Below, one piece after another: positions 17,240 to 24,879 of a DNA stretch of 61,784 nucleotides (position 1 is its first letter; the number at the start of each line of letters is the position of its first letter). The stretch is from Peptococcaceae bacterium (GTDB lineage Bacteria > Bacillota > Desulfitobacteriia > Desulfitobacteriales > Syntrophobotulaceae): positions 1 to 61,784 of the forward strand of contig DUML01000099.1 in the NCBI GenBank assembly GCA_012839895.1. Reading direction: 5' to 3'. The position numbers were made by a program, and so were the translations under genes. The notes under the pieces are model-generated. The model was not told where the DNA came from. It ran no database searches and saw only the letters and a program-made list of their open reading frames with translations.

Positions 17240-17283
17240 CAGGATAAAACGAGGATAAAAAGAGAGTAAAAAGAGGATAAAAA
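17240..17283 (+). repeat. Four tandem ~11-base AGGATAAAA units before the FdhD-like gene
   Basis: Units close to GAGGATAAAA repeat four times in a row directly upstream of the FdhD-like start. Each one resembles a weak Shine-Dalgarno element, with the last at the right spacing from ATG 17285. Slippage between the units could change distance or ribosome loading. Confidence 0.5.
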
Positions 17284-17284
17284 T

Positions 17285-18001
17285 ATGGAATTAATTACAG
17301 AAAAAAGGTTCATCTATAAGATTAATGAAGCAGGCAGGCAAAGGATAGGGGATATTTTGCTTAGGGAAGCGACTTATCGTTTTTTAGTCAACGGCCAAGC
17401 AATAACGAATTTTAACTGCACACCGGAAAATGTCAGGCAATTAGCCCTTGGCTACGCTTTCAGTCAGGGTTTGTTTTCTGATTTAAGGAACATAGAAAAT
17501 CTGCAAATAGATGAAGATAATAAAGAAATTTATTTAACAATCAAGCCACAGGAAAAAGTAGCCGAGCCGGAAATAGAAACAGCAGATTCAAAAAAAGAAA
17601 TAATCTTAACGGTAGCGGAAATTCATGCTTTGAATGAAGAATTCACCCGCAGGTGTAATCTTTACCGTCTGACGGGGGCTTCTCATAGTTGCGCTTTAGC
17701 AACTCGGGACGGAATCATCATTTATATGGATGATGTTGCCCGCCATAATGCCTTAAACAAAGTCATAGGAGAAATGCTTCTCCAGGAAATCCAGCCTGCC
17801 CACAAAGTTTTTATTTTCAGCGGGCGGCTTGCTCTGGATATGATAGAGAAAGCCGGAAAAGTTGGAGTGAAAATTCTCATAGCTCCAGGTGCTCCAACTT
17901 TAGCGGCAGTTGAATTAGCTGAAAGCCTGGGATTAACTCTTTTGGGCTTTGTGCGTCCCGGTAATATTAACATTTATACTCATTGGCAACGCATTAAATA
18001 G
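17285..18001 (+). CDS. fdhD: FdhD-like sulfurtransferase variant lacking the CGxCG motif
   Basis: The 238-residue cytoplasmic protein has the FdhD fold markers: LVNGQAITNFNCTPENVRQLALGYAFSQG (about 35-62), TGASHSCALA (about 130), YMDDVARHNALNKVIGE (about 150) and FSGRLALDMIEKAGKVGVKIL. FdhD moves sulfur from IscS to the bis-MGD cofactor of formate dehydrogenase-type enzymes. The catalytic Cys pair (SSCGxCG), expected near residue 100, is absent; that stretch reads VAEPEIETADSKKEIIL. Cys136 in SHSC could substitute. The gene lies behind the Mo/W complex and probably serves it. Family confidence is high, but canonical catalysis is doubtful. Confidence 0.85.
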   Translation: MELITEKRFIYKINEAGRQRIGDILLREATYRFLVNGQAITNFNCTPENVRQLALGYAFSQGLFSDLRNIENLQIDEDNKEIYLTIKPQEKVAEPEIETADSKKEIILTVAEIHALNEEFTRRCNLYRLTGASHSCALATRDGIIIYMDDVARHNALNKVIGEMLLQEIQPAHKVFIFSGRLALDMIEKAGKVGVKILIAPGAPTLAAVELAESLGLTLLGFVRPGNINIYTHWQRIK

Positions 18002-18079
18002 AAATAAAACCAGAAAACAATCCGGCCTGCTCCAATGGATTTATTAATTCTGATAGTGCCGGATCTTAAAAAAAGCAGC

Positions 18080-18120
18080 AAAGACTATGGAGAATCTTCT
18101 CAAACATAGTCTTTCTTTTT
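18080..18120 (+). terminator. Intrinsic terminator after the FdhD-like gene
   Basis: AAAGACTATG and CATAGTCTTT form a 10-bp stem and are followed by CTTTTTG. It lies 80 bases after the fdhD-like stop and before the coat protein genes. Confidence 0.75.
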
Positions 18121-18210
18121 GCGTTTTGTGCGCCTATCCAATTTATTCCGCATAATCGAACTAAAAAAGGGTAAATTAATTACGAAAATACGCGTTTAGG
18201 AGGTATCCAA

Positions 18211-18432
18211 TTGAGACAACTAACTCCAACTGAAATTTCATCACTAAGAGAGTTCTTGACAATGGAAACTACGGGATTAATTACATTAAAAACTTCAGAA
18301 CCATTAATCAGTGATGAACTATTAAAACAAGCCTGTAGAACCGGAATTGCTGCAGCTGAGGGACGTATCAAAGCCATTCAGCAGTTTATTCAGGAGAATA
18401 ATATTGCTGATGTTCAGGGGGTGCAACAATGA
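18211..18432 (+). CDS. Small CotF-partner-like spore coat protein
   Basis: The 73-residue helical protein starts at TTG 18211 after a full AGGAGG site. It overlaps the next gene, a CotF-family protein, by four bases, so the two are translationally coupled. Its sequence (LREFLTMETTGLITLKTSE, LLKQACRTGIAAAEGRIKAIQQFI) resembles the N-terminal half of CotF-like proteins and small proteins commonly paired with them. It is probably a ferritin-like helical component of the spore coat. Moderate confidence in the role. Confidence 0.65.
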   Translation: MRQLTPTEISSLREFLTMETTGLITLKTSEPLISDELLKQACRTGIAAAEGRIKAIQQFIQENNIADVQGVQQ

Positions 18433-18731
18433 GCTTTTGGGATGAAAAAATCTTTGGCAAAGATTCATTGACCGATGATAAATATCTTGCTCTAAGTATG
18501 TTAGGGGCTTCTAAGGCATCTGCCCTTGCCTATTTAACTGCAACTTTAGAATCTGCTACCCCAGAAATCAGACACCTTTATTTCGGCTTCTGTACTCAAA
18601 TTACACAGGCACATGAAGCACTAACTGGACTTTGTGTTGAAAGAGGATGGTATCACGCTTACGGGCAACCTGTTGATCAACTAAAGGAGGCCTTCAGCGA
18701 TTCTGTTAGTGTCATGAGTCCTAATGCTTAG
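18429..18731 (+). CDS. CotF-family spore coat protein
   Basis: The 100-residue protein shows the CotF signature DDKYLALSMLGASKASALAYLTATLESATPEIRHLYFGFCTQ, written here as two adjoining parts of one helix pair, and ends soon after HEALTGLCVERGWYHAYG. CotF proteins are small helical proteins of the spore coat. The start overlaps the preceding gene by ATGA. Together they mark the organism as a likely spore former. Transcription ends at the hairpin at 18770. Confidence 0.8.
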   Translation: MSFWDEKIFGKDSLTDDKYLALSMLGASKASALAYLTATLESATPEIRHLYFGFCTQITQAHEALTGLCVERGWYHAYGQPVDQLKEAFSDSVSVMSPNA

Positions 18732-18769
18732 AAGCTGTACCTCCAATTTTATTTTACCCGACCTATTTT

Positions 18770-18802
18770 CCTTCTCAATAATTTGAGAAGGATTTTCTTT
18801 TT
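18770..18802 (+). terminator. Intrinsic terminator after the coat protein pair
   Basis: CCTTCTCAA and TTGAGAAGG form a perfect 9-bp stem with a 4-base loop. The T-rich sequence ATTTTCTTTTTA follows. Confidence 0.85.
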
Positions 18803-18821
18803 ATTTTGTTGCTCTTTATAT

Positions 18822-19126
18822 CTAATGTTCACTACATTTCATTTCGTTTAAGATTGTTATAGAATCAATATTCCATTTTAATTTATTTAAACTTAAACTA
18901 AATAACAATTCACCGGAATATATTTTTTTGACTATATAATTTTCACCATAATCAATAATTAAGAAACTAACCATTATATCCATAGAGTTTACAGAACGTC
19001 TAATTGTTTTAAAGTCAATTGAAGGCGCTTTATAACATTATTGGGCTCATAAAAATATAAATATAACCCAAAACAAATAATACTTAATAGAAGAATGACC
19101 AGAATTAATAAGTTTTTCCGACTCAT
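18822..19126 (-). pseudogene. Frameshifted small membrane-anchored protein
   Basis: ATG 19126 has an AGGAGG site eight bases upstream. It opens a frame with an N-terminal membrane helix (NLLILVILLLSIICFGLYLYF) that stops after 45 codons. From about codon 32 another frame continues with IDFKTIRRSVNSMDIMVSFL and KKIYSGELLFSLSL to TAG at 18822. The total span is 305 bases, not a multiple of three. The two halves read as one protein of about 100 residues if one frame change is allowed near 19030. It is either a decayed gene or a sequencing error. No family recognised. Confidence 0.55.
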
Positions 19127-19296
19127 TTAAAGAGCCTCCTAAAATTATCTGGTAAAAGAAATATATTCATTAGTAAGGAAAGCAATGAAATAAATCCCAA
19201 GTGGTGAATTTATATTGCTTTTCGACCTATTTATAGGTTGTCCCCAAATGTCCCCAATAATAAATTATTTGGTAGTTCTATGCATTTCCGGCATAA

Positions 19297-19324
19297 AACA
19301 AAATCCCGCAATCTCTTGCAGGAT
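19297..19324 (-). terminator. Terminator of tRNA-Thr
   Basis: Read on the minus strand, ATCCTGCAA-GAGA-TTGCGGGAT is followed by TTTGTTTT, about 13 bases after the CCA end of the tRNA. It is a good intrinsic terminator. Confidence 0.8.
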
Positions 19325-19336
19325 CTGGGTTTCAGC

Positions 19337-19411
19337 TGGAGCCGATGGTCGGATTCGAACCGACGACCTGCTCATTACGAGTGAGCTGCTCTACCCCTGA
19401 GCCACATCGGC
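19337..19411 (-). tRNA. tRNA-Thr (anticodon CGT)
   Basis: On the minus strand the 75-base gene folds as a full cloverleaf. The acceptor arms are GCCGATG and CATCGGC. The D arm is GCTC...GAGC, the anticodon stem is GCTCA/TGAGC with loop CTCGTAA, and the T arm is GTCGG-TTCGAAT-CCGAC. The anticodon is CGT (codon ACG, Thr). The 3' TCCA is encoded. It is a single tRNA, not in a cluster. Confidence 0.95.
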
Positions 19412-19783
19412 ATAAAAATAATTGCTTGGATTAAATTACTTATCGCTAAAATACATATCGTTCTTGAAGTATTAATTCATGAATAGCTCTGTCAGGCTTA
19501 AACAGTATACCATATCAAATTTGATTTGTTAAGAATTTTTTTGTTTTTTATTGGTCACTCCTTTTGCCCATTTTCGCACGTCTGCCTTATTGGGACTCAT
19601 ATTGCTTATTCGCCTTTTTTCCCTCTTCTCCTCACTCTTTTTCTTTCTTACTTTTTCTTTCTTCTTTTTACTCCTTTTCTTACTCTTTTTCTTCTATTTA
19701 CTTTTATATTGATTCCTTCTTTTTTTATTTTGTGTCCAAGCTTTTTCCATAGTAGAATATTTAATTGAGGTGTTGCAAAAATA
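19412..19783. other. Non-coding gap with a long pyrimidine-rich tract
   Basis: There is no credible gene here. Bases 19612-19735 are almost entirely C and T on the plus strand (repeats of CTTTTTCTTTCTT, TACTCCTTTT). The open frames across it are low-complexity Phe/Ser/Leu strings and are not believed to be coding. The tract is just upstream of the metallophosphoesterase gene and may be its 5' leader. Confidence 0.5.
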
Positions 19784-20962
19784 ATGAATACGTCTCTGAA
19801 ATTAATGGGTACATTTTTTCTTTTTGTCTATCTTTTGCTTAACTACTATATTGGCCTGCGCAGTTTGCAAGCCTTACGCTACTTTCTCCCTTCCTTAAGC
19901 GGCTTCCTCTTTTGGCCGCTCCTGCTGGTTCTTGCTTTATCTTACCTTGCCGATCGGATCTTCAGGTTGAACTCTTCGTTCTTGCAACTTATCGGCTCTT
20001 TTTGGCTGGCATTTTTCTTTTATCTTTTAGTGATTTATCTGGCCATTGACTGCGCAGGCTTCTTAATCTCTGTTTTAAAAGCAAAACCTACCTTAAGCCA
20101 ATATTGGCAGAATAAATTGGTTTATCTTCTAGGCTTAGGTTTAGCGGCTATAATCATCCTATGCGGGACCTACTGGGCTCGCAGCCCTCATGTCGCCCAT
20201 TATAATCTTGACATTGCCAAACAGCCTGCGGGACTGGAGAATTTAAAAATTGTCCTCATTTCCGATTTACATATTGAACCCCATTTAAATGCCGATTACC
20301 TGGAAAAGGCCGCCGAGAGGATTACTGCTTTAGAACCTGATTTAATCATGATCGCCGGGGACCTGGTAGAAGGAACTATTGACGAGCCGAGCGCAGAAAA
20401 ATTAAGCGCGGTAATCACTAATCTTAAAGCTAAATACGGTATCTATGCCTGTTTAGGCAATCATGAATATTATGGCGGCCAAGCGGATGAGATCACCGAA
20501 TTCCTTAAAAACCTAGGAGTAGTGGTCCTACGGGACGAAATTGTTAGCGCCATAGAAGATAAAGTTTATATCGCCGGGCGCAATGATTACGGTGCCCGTC
20601 ATGCTATCAAGGAAAAGCGCAAACCGCTCACGGAGATTCTCTCCGGCGTCGATACCGCTAAACCTATCATCCTGCTCGACCACCAACCCCAAGCAGTAAG
20701 GGAAGCACAGGAGGCAGGGGTGGATTTAATGCTTTCCGGTCATACCCACGGAGGACAGCTATTTCCTGCCGATTTAGTGACCAGGTCTCTTTTCCTTATT
20801 GACCGGGGCTGGTGGCAAGAAAACAACTTTAACCTAATAGTCTCGACAGGCTTGGGCTACTGGGGTCCCCCGATCCGAACCAGCTCCCGCTCTGAGATCG
20901 TAGAAATCGAGCTGAATTTCACTCCAAACAAAGCTCCTAGCGAAATTAACACTAAAAGTTGA
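19784..20962 (+). CDS. Membrane-anchored metallophosphoesterase
   Basis: The 392-residue protein has four N-terminal membrane helices (about residues 8-25, 42-60, 72-95 and 112-130), followed by a calcineurin-like phosphoesterase domain. The metal ligands are readable in order: ISDLHIEPH (D-x-H, about 157), AGDLVEG (about 192), LGNHEYYGG (about 223) and SGHTHGGQLFP (about 320). This is the YkuE/YaeI-type architecture, proposed to act on lipid or cell-surface phosphoesters. Gene length and motifs are intact. It stands alone; the substrate is not known. Confidence 0.88.
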   Translation: MNTSLKLMGTFFLFVYLLLNYYIGLRSLQALRYFLPSLSGFLFWPLLLVLALSYLADRIFRLNSSFLQLIGSFWLAFFFYLLVIYLAIDCAGFLISVLKAKPTLSQYWQNKLVYLLGLGLAAIIILCGTYWARSPHVAHYNLDIAKQPAGLENLKIVLISDLHIEPHLNADYLEKAAERITALEPDLIMIAGDLVEGTIDEPSAEKLSAVITNLKAKYGIYACLGNHEYYGGQADEITEFLKNLGVVVLRDEIVSAIEDKVYIAGRNDYGARHAIKEKRKPLTEILSGVDTAKPIILLDHQPQAVREAQEAGVDLMLSGHTHGGQLFPADLVTRSLFLIDRGWWQENNFNLIVSTGLGYWGPPIRTSSRSEIVEIELNFTPNKAPSEINTKS

Positions 20963-21066
20963 CTTTTTTCCAAGCAGCTAATAATTCCTAGGAAAACGAA
21001 AACACTAAATGCTTGGGAGACTGTTACCCAAGGGGGATCATGATAAATTTCTAATGTCAAAAGAGA

Positions 21067-21810
21067 ATGCTTATTTGTCACGGAAAGGTGGCTTGTTCTT
21101 TGGAATTACGTCTTTTGCTGATTGCTGTTACCCCAGTGCTGGCCTTAGGTTTGGCAGTTTATTTTACAGACCGGTATGATCGGGAACCTTTCTTCCTGCT
21201 TCTGAAAGTCTTCGCCTGGGGCTGCCTGGCTATTATTCCGACTATTGTAGTAGAAAGAACCCTGCTGGCGATAAACATTTTTACCGGTATTGGCGCCAGC
21301 GCTTTTAATGCCTTTATTGTCGCCGGCTTAACCGAAGAGTTCTTTAAAAGAGAGGTAGTCTTAAGAGGTGTTTATCTCCACAAGGCCTTTAACGAGAAAC
21401 TCGACGGCATTATTTATGCTGTTTTTTCTGCTTTAGGCTTCGCTATGATTGAAAATATAATGTATGTATTCGTCAATTACTCCATTAACCCTTATGTCGG
21501 AATATCACGGGGCCTTTTCTCCGTGCCGACCCATGTTCTGCTAGGAGTTACCATGGGTTATTACCTTTCTTTAGCTAAGTTTTCTTATAACTATTACTTG
21601 GAACGGATGTATTTAAGAAAAGCCCTGCTGGTTCCGACTTTTTTACATGGCATTTTTGACTTTATTCTTATGGCTGATGTGCCAATCCTCTTGGCTTTAT
21701 TTATTCCTTACGTTCTATACCTTTGGATAATAAACTTAAAGAAATTAAATAAATATTATCGTGATTCCAAACAAAGGTTTTTAGCCGATACTACTCTACA
21801 TATTAAGTAG
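21067..21810 (+). CDS. prsW: PrsW family intramembrane protease
   Basis: This polytopic protein of up to 247 residues carries the glutamic-protease/Abi-type motifs: TEEFFKREVV (EE..K, about 90), FAMIENIMYVF (F..xE, about 126), SVPTHVLLG (His, about 157) and FLHGIFDF (HG, about 193). In Bacillus, PrsW makes the first cut of the anti-sigma factor RsiW. No sigma or anti-sigma gene is nearby. The start is open: ATG 21067 has a weak site, while TTG 21100 has AAAGGTGG upstream and would start directly at the first membrane helix. Motifs are intact. Confidence 0.85.
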   Translation: MLICHGKVACSLELRLLLIAVTPVLALGLAVYFTDRYDREPFFLLLKVFAWGCLAIIPTIVVERTLLAINIFTGIGASAFNAFIVAGLTEEFFKREVVLRGVYLHKAFNEKLDGIIYAVFSALGFAMIENIMYVFVNYSINPYVGISRGLFSVPTHVLLGVTMGYYLSLAKFSYNYYLERMYLRKALLVPTFLHGIFDFILMADVPILLALFIPYVLYLWIINLKKLNKYYRDSKQRFLADTTLHIK

Positions 21811-21849
21811 AAGGGCTAAAGATCACTGTATCAAAAAAGGGCCATGAAA

Positions 21850-21880
21850 AAGGAACCGGTTTGGCAGTCGGTTCCCTTTT
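21850..21880. terminator. Bidirectional terminator between prsW and DUF378 gene
   Basis: AAAAGGGAACCG-like and CGGTTCCCTTTT arms (GGAACCGG...TCGGTTCC) form an 8-bp stem with A-rich and T-rich flanks on the two sides. It could therefore stop transcripts from both convergent genes. Confidence 0.8.
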
Positions 21881-21913
21881 CCTGTAAAATACATTTCTTA
21901 GTTAGAATAAAAT

Positions 21914-22147
21914 TTAGGAAATTGGTTCAACTTTTCTCTCTTTGACCATTTCTTCGTTAGGTTTAAAAAGTAGAGTAATGCAGTATAAACCACTAAGACC
22001 GACCAGTGCGTAAATAATCCTCGGAGGAAGCGGACTGACCCCGCCAAAGATTGACGCTACCAGGTCAAATTGGAAAAGACCTACAAGTCCCCAGTTAATT
22101 GCCCCAATGATAATAATCGCCAGAGCAATTCTCTGCCAAGTGTTCAT
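21914..22147 (-). CDS. DUF378 small membrane protein
   Basis: The 77-residue protein opens with the DUF378 signature WQRIALAIIIIGAINWGLVG and FDLVASIFGG. A second membrane helix (IIYALVGLSGLYCITLLF) and a short charged tail follow. The start ATG 22147 has GGAGGTG in the right place. The function of this two-helix family is unknown. It is monocistronic, facing prsW tail to tail. Confidence 0.88.
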   Translation of the reverse strand: MNTWQRIALAIIIIGAINWGLVGLFQFDLVASIFGGVSPLPPRIIYALVGLSGLYCITLLFKPNEEMVKERKVEPIS

Positions 22148-22274
22148 AAAATCACACCTCCTTTTTCCACAATTAACTTATCCTTTATTTAGGATTGCGA
22201 AAAAACGTCATTTTTATTCCTAAATTTTCTTATTTTTATATTTTTTAATTTTATTCTTTTTTACCCCAAAAAGA

Positions 22275-22319
22275 GGGGCTGCCCCTTTACGAATAACTCT
22301 TCGTTTTGCGGGCAGCCCC
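22275..22319 (-). terminator. Terminator of the gene at 22357
   Basis: On the minus strand GGGGCTGCCC pairs with GGGCAGCCCC over a 25-base loop, and CTCTTTTTGGGG follows. It lies 38 bases after the stop of the upstream minus-strand gene. Confidence 0.75.
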
Positions 22320-22356
22320 AAATTCTTGGCATGATTATTTTGATTATTTAAAGCAT

Positions 22357-22878
22357 TTAGATGGCATTTAACATATTGGGAATAGCTTTATAAAATTTTT
22401 CCACTTGTTTGGCTAAAATTTTGCAGGAAGCTTCTCTGTCCTCCAGCTCATCGTTGATGTTGTCCAGGAAAGATCCCGCTAAGGCTTTTAACCAATTGTT
22501 ATCCGGGTCGGTTTCTATAGCATCACTATATTGGTCATAGCGGGCAAAGATATGCCGGTGCAATTCTTCAATATCATCCTCGTCATAATTGGAAAGTTCT
22601 TTAAGCTGATGGAAAAGCAGGAAATGCATTCTATCCAAGGCTTCATTATAGATATCTTCGTCTCTTTCCCACCTGGTATACTGCTTAATCATAATAAACA
22701 TATTAAGGATTGCCGTTTCTATGTAGAGATCATCCCGGTCTACCTTTCCTAAGCCAATTTTTTCTAATGTCTCTAAATCACAAAGGAAATCGTTGGTCTC
22801 ACTTCCTACCAAGTAATAGAGGACTTCCCCTGTTTCTTGCGGAGTTGCTTTCTGGCGTTCTACTTTGTCAGCCATATT
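22357..22878 (-). CDS. Unknown acidic cytoplasmic protein
   Basis: The protein has 173 residues from ATG 22878, which has AGAAGG seven bases upstream; the in-frame start 15 bases earlier has none. It has no signal or membrane segment, is strongly acidic (YDEDDIEELHRH, DNINDELEDREASC), and is mostly helical, with aromatic residues spaced through IMIKQYTRWERDEDIYNEAL. I do not recognise a family. It is a single gene with its own terminator, between DUF378 and an MFS gene on the other strand. Confidence 0.6.
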   Translation of the reverse strand, partial: NMADKVERQKATPQETGEVLYYLVGSETNDFLCDLETLEKIGLGKVDRDDLYIETAILNMFIMIKQYTRWERDEDIYNEALDRMHFLLFHQLKELSNYDEDDIEELHRHIFARYDQYSDAIETDPDNNWLKALAGSFLDNINDELEDREASCKILAKQVEKFYKAIPNMLNAI

Positions 22879-23134
22879 AAAACCTTCTTTCAAGTTTTTT
22901 TATTCTTTTTCGACTTTAATGCAGCTTTCTTTTTCTATTAAAACACTTCTAAACTAACTGTGCAATTCATACCTTAAATTTTTGTTAGAATTTCTAAAAA
23001 AATGCCTAGATTGAAGCTGATTTAGCAGGGATTTAGCAATATATAGCGTATAGCTATTCAAAAATAAGTAATTTTAAAATTAGAAAAATTGGCCGAAGAA
23101 CAGCCTGTTCCTAGGAAACGAAAGGAGTTAAATT

Positions 23135-24556
23135 ATGACAGACTCTCAAGGTTTGAGCAATGTTACTAAGCAAAGCCTGCAGCGCGTTGTGCTCACTATT
23201 TCTGTGGCAGGTTCTTTTCTCACCCCTTTTATGATCTCCGCACTAAACATTGCCCTGCCTTCAATTCAGAAGGAATTTTCAGTTGACGCTGTTGTTTTAA
23301 GCTGGATAGCGACATCCTATCTCCTGGCTACCGCAGTCTTCCTGGTACCTATCGGCAAAATAGCAGATATTTATGGACGGGCAAGAATCTATAAATATGG
23401 GATAATAATCTTTACTTTGTTCTCTTTTGCCTCCGGGCTTGCTCATACTATCGAGTTTTTAATCTTGACCAGAGTCTTGCAGGGACTTAGTGCTGCCATG
23501 ATCTCCACTACGGGGATGGCTCTTATTACTTCTGTTTTTCCTCCACAAGAGAGGGGTAAAGCCATAGGCATTAGTGTTTCAGCGGTCTATATCGGCTTAT
23601 CTATTGGCCCTTTCCTGGGCGGGATACTTACCCAAACTCTCGGCTGGCGCAGTATCTTTTTCACTATTGCCCCCTTAGGCCTTTTCGTTATTTTTCTCAT
23701 CTTTAAATTTCTTCATACTGACTGGGCTGATGCTAAGGAAGAAAAATTGGATCTTCCCGGCAGTTTGATCTACGCCATTACTTTAGTAGCCATTGTTTAT
23801 GGTTCCAGCCTTTTGCCGGACCTCCCGGGAATCCTGTTGATGCTTTGCGGAATTCCCGGTTTTATCCTCTTTATTAAACGCCAACTTACAGTTCCCAACC
23901 CTGTTTTTGAGGTCAGGCTCTTTAAGAACAACAAAGTATTCGCTTTTTCCAATATCGCGGCATTAATTAACTATGCCGGCTCCAATGCTACAACTTTCCT
24001 TTTAAGCCTTTACCTGCAATATATCAAAGCAATGACCCCGCAACAAGCCGGTGTAATTCTGATTATCCAACCCGTAGCCATGGCTCTCCTTTCTCCCCTC
24101 GCCGGCAGGCTTTCCGATAAGAAAGAACCGGCTGTGATTTCTTCCCTGGGGATGGGGTGTACAGCCCTAGGGTTATTCATGCTTACTTTTTTGAGTGCAA
24201 CCACTCCCCTCCTTCTAATTATCTGTGCCCTGCTGGTGCTCGGCATTGGCTTCGCCTTGTTTTCCTCGCCTAATACCAACGCCATCATGGGTACTGTAGA
24301 AAAAAGATACTATGGTATTGCTTCGGCTTCGGTCTCTACCATGCGACTTTTAGGCCAAATGCTTAGCATGGCTCTGGCTACCCTTCTTATTTCTCTGTTC
24401 GTTGGGAAAAACCAAATCTCCCCGGAATACTATCCGGCTTTCCTGGATAGCATCCATGTCAGCTTCCTAATCTCCACCTTACTCTGTACAGTCGGTATCT
24501 ATTTCTCCTCAGCCCGGGGCAGTCTCCACCAAAACAATAAGAAAGGCGGAAAGTAA
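23135..24556 (+). CDS. MFS drug exporter, 14-helix DHA2 type
   Basis: The 473-residue inner-membrane protein has 14 predicted helices. The family motif A variant is GKIADIYGRARIYKYG (about residues 68-83), motif C-like glycines are in GISVSAVYIGLSIGPFLGGIL (about 148-168), and a second motif A copy is GRLSDKKEP (about 328). This is the EmrB/QacA-like proton antiporter layout, used to expel drugs or metabolites. The start ATG 23135 has AAAGGAG upstream. No regulator or membrane-fusion partner is adjacent, so it probably works alone. The substrate is not predictable. Confidence 0.88.
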   Translation: MTDSQGLSNVTKQSLQRVVLTISVAGSFLTPFMISALNIALPSIQKEFSVDAVVLSWIATSYLLATAVFLVPIGKIADIYGRARIYKYGIIIFTLFSFASGLAHTIEFLILTRVLQGLSAAMISTTGMALITSVFPPQERGKAIGISVSAVYIGLSIGPFLGGILTQTLGWRSIFFTIAPLGLFVIFLIFKFLHTDWADAKEEKLDLPGSLIYAITLVAIVYGSSLLPDLPGILLMLCGIPGFILFIKRQLTVPNPVFEVRLFKNNKVFAFSNIAALINYAGSNATTFLLSLYLQYIKAMTPQQAGVILIIQPVAMALLSPLAGRLSDKKEPAVISSLGMGCTALGLFMLTFLSATTPLLLIICALLVLGIGFALFSSPNTNAIMGTVEKRYYGIASASVSTMRLLGQMLSMALATLLISLFVGKNQISPEYYPAFLDSIHVSFLISTLLCTVGIYFSSARGSLHQNNKKGGK

Positions 24557-24809
24557 AGAGAAAGAGAAAAGAGAAAAGAGAATAGAGAAAAGAGAATAGA
24601 GAATTGAAAATTTAAAACTGAAAACTGAGAATTGAGGATTAAAAATAAAAAAATTAAAGTACATTTACTATATTCCGCGGGCTTACCTTTCTTGTTTATA
24701 ATTTAATAAGCAAGAAAACACTGCTTACCAGCAAACTCCTAATGCATTTGTTAACTCTTTGCCATAAAATTAACATTGTAATTACACCTTTATCTTTTTT
24801 TAATTTTAT
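24557..24809. other. Non-coding gap with purine-rich repeats
   Basis: AGAGAAA, AGAGAAT and similar units repeat from 24557 to about 24612, followed by variants of GAATTGA/AAAACTGA. The tract is the strand complement in style of the pyrimidine tract at 19612. A weak hairpin TTTCTTG...CAAGAAA lies at about 24689-24717. No gene is visible. Confidence 0.45.
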
Positions 24810-24827
24810 TTACAACTGCAGTTGTAA
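24810..24827. promoter_or_regulatory. 18-bp perfect palindrome upstream of the CWB2 gene
   Basis: TTACAACTGCAGTTGTAA is a perfect inverted repeat that ends 52 bases before the start codon of the surface protein. It contains TACAACTGCAGTTGTA, which resembles operators of winged-helix repressors with TACA/TGTA half-sites. No repressor gene is next to it. Confidence 0.55.
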
Positions 24828-24879
24828 AAAGTTATTATTTTCCCACATTCTTAAAATTATTTGATAAGGAGAGTTAACT

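Noticed and set aside
12957-18001. Formate dehydrogenase operon
   Set aside because: The catalytic subunit lacks a formate dehydrogenase active-site signature (U/C-H-GP-like) and no in-frame selenocysteine TGA is seen. An FdhD-like gene alone is not enough.
19526-19768. Small membrane protein encoded in the pyrimidine tract
   Set aside because: The frames are low-complexity Phe/Ser/Leu strings that appear in more than one phase of the same C/T tract, with no ribosome site.
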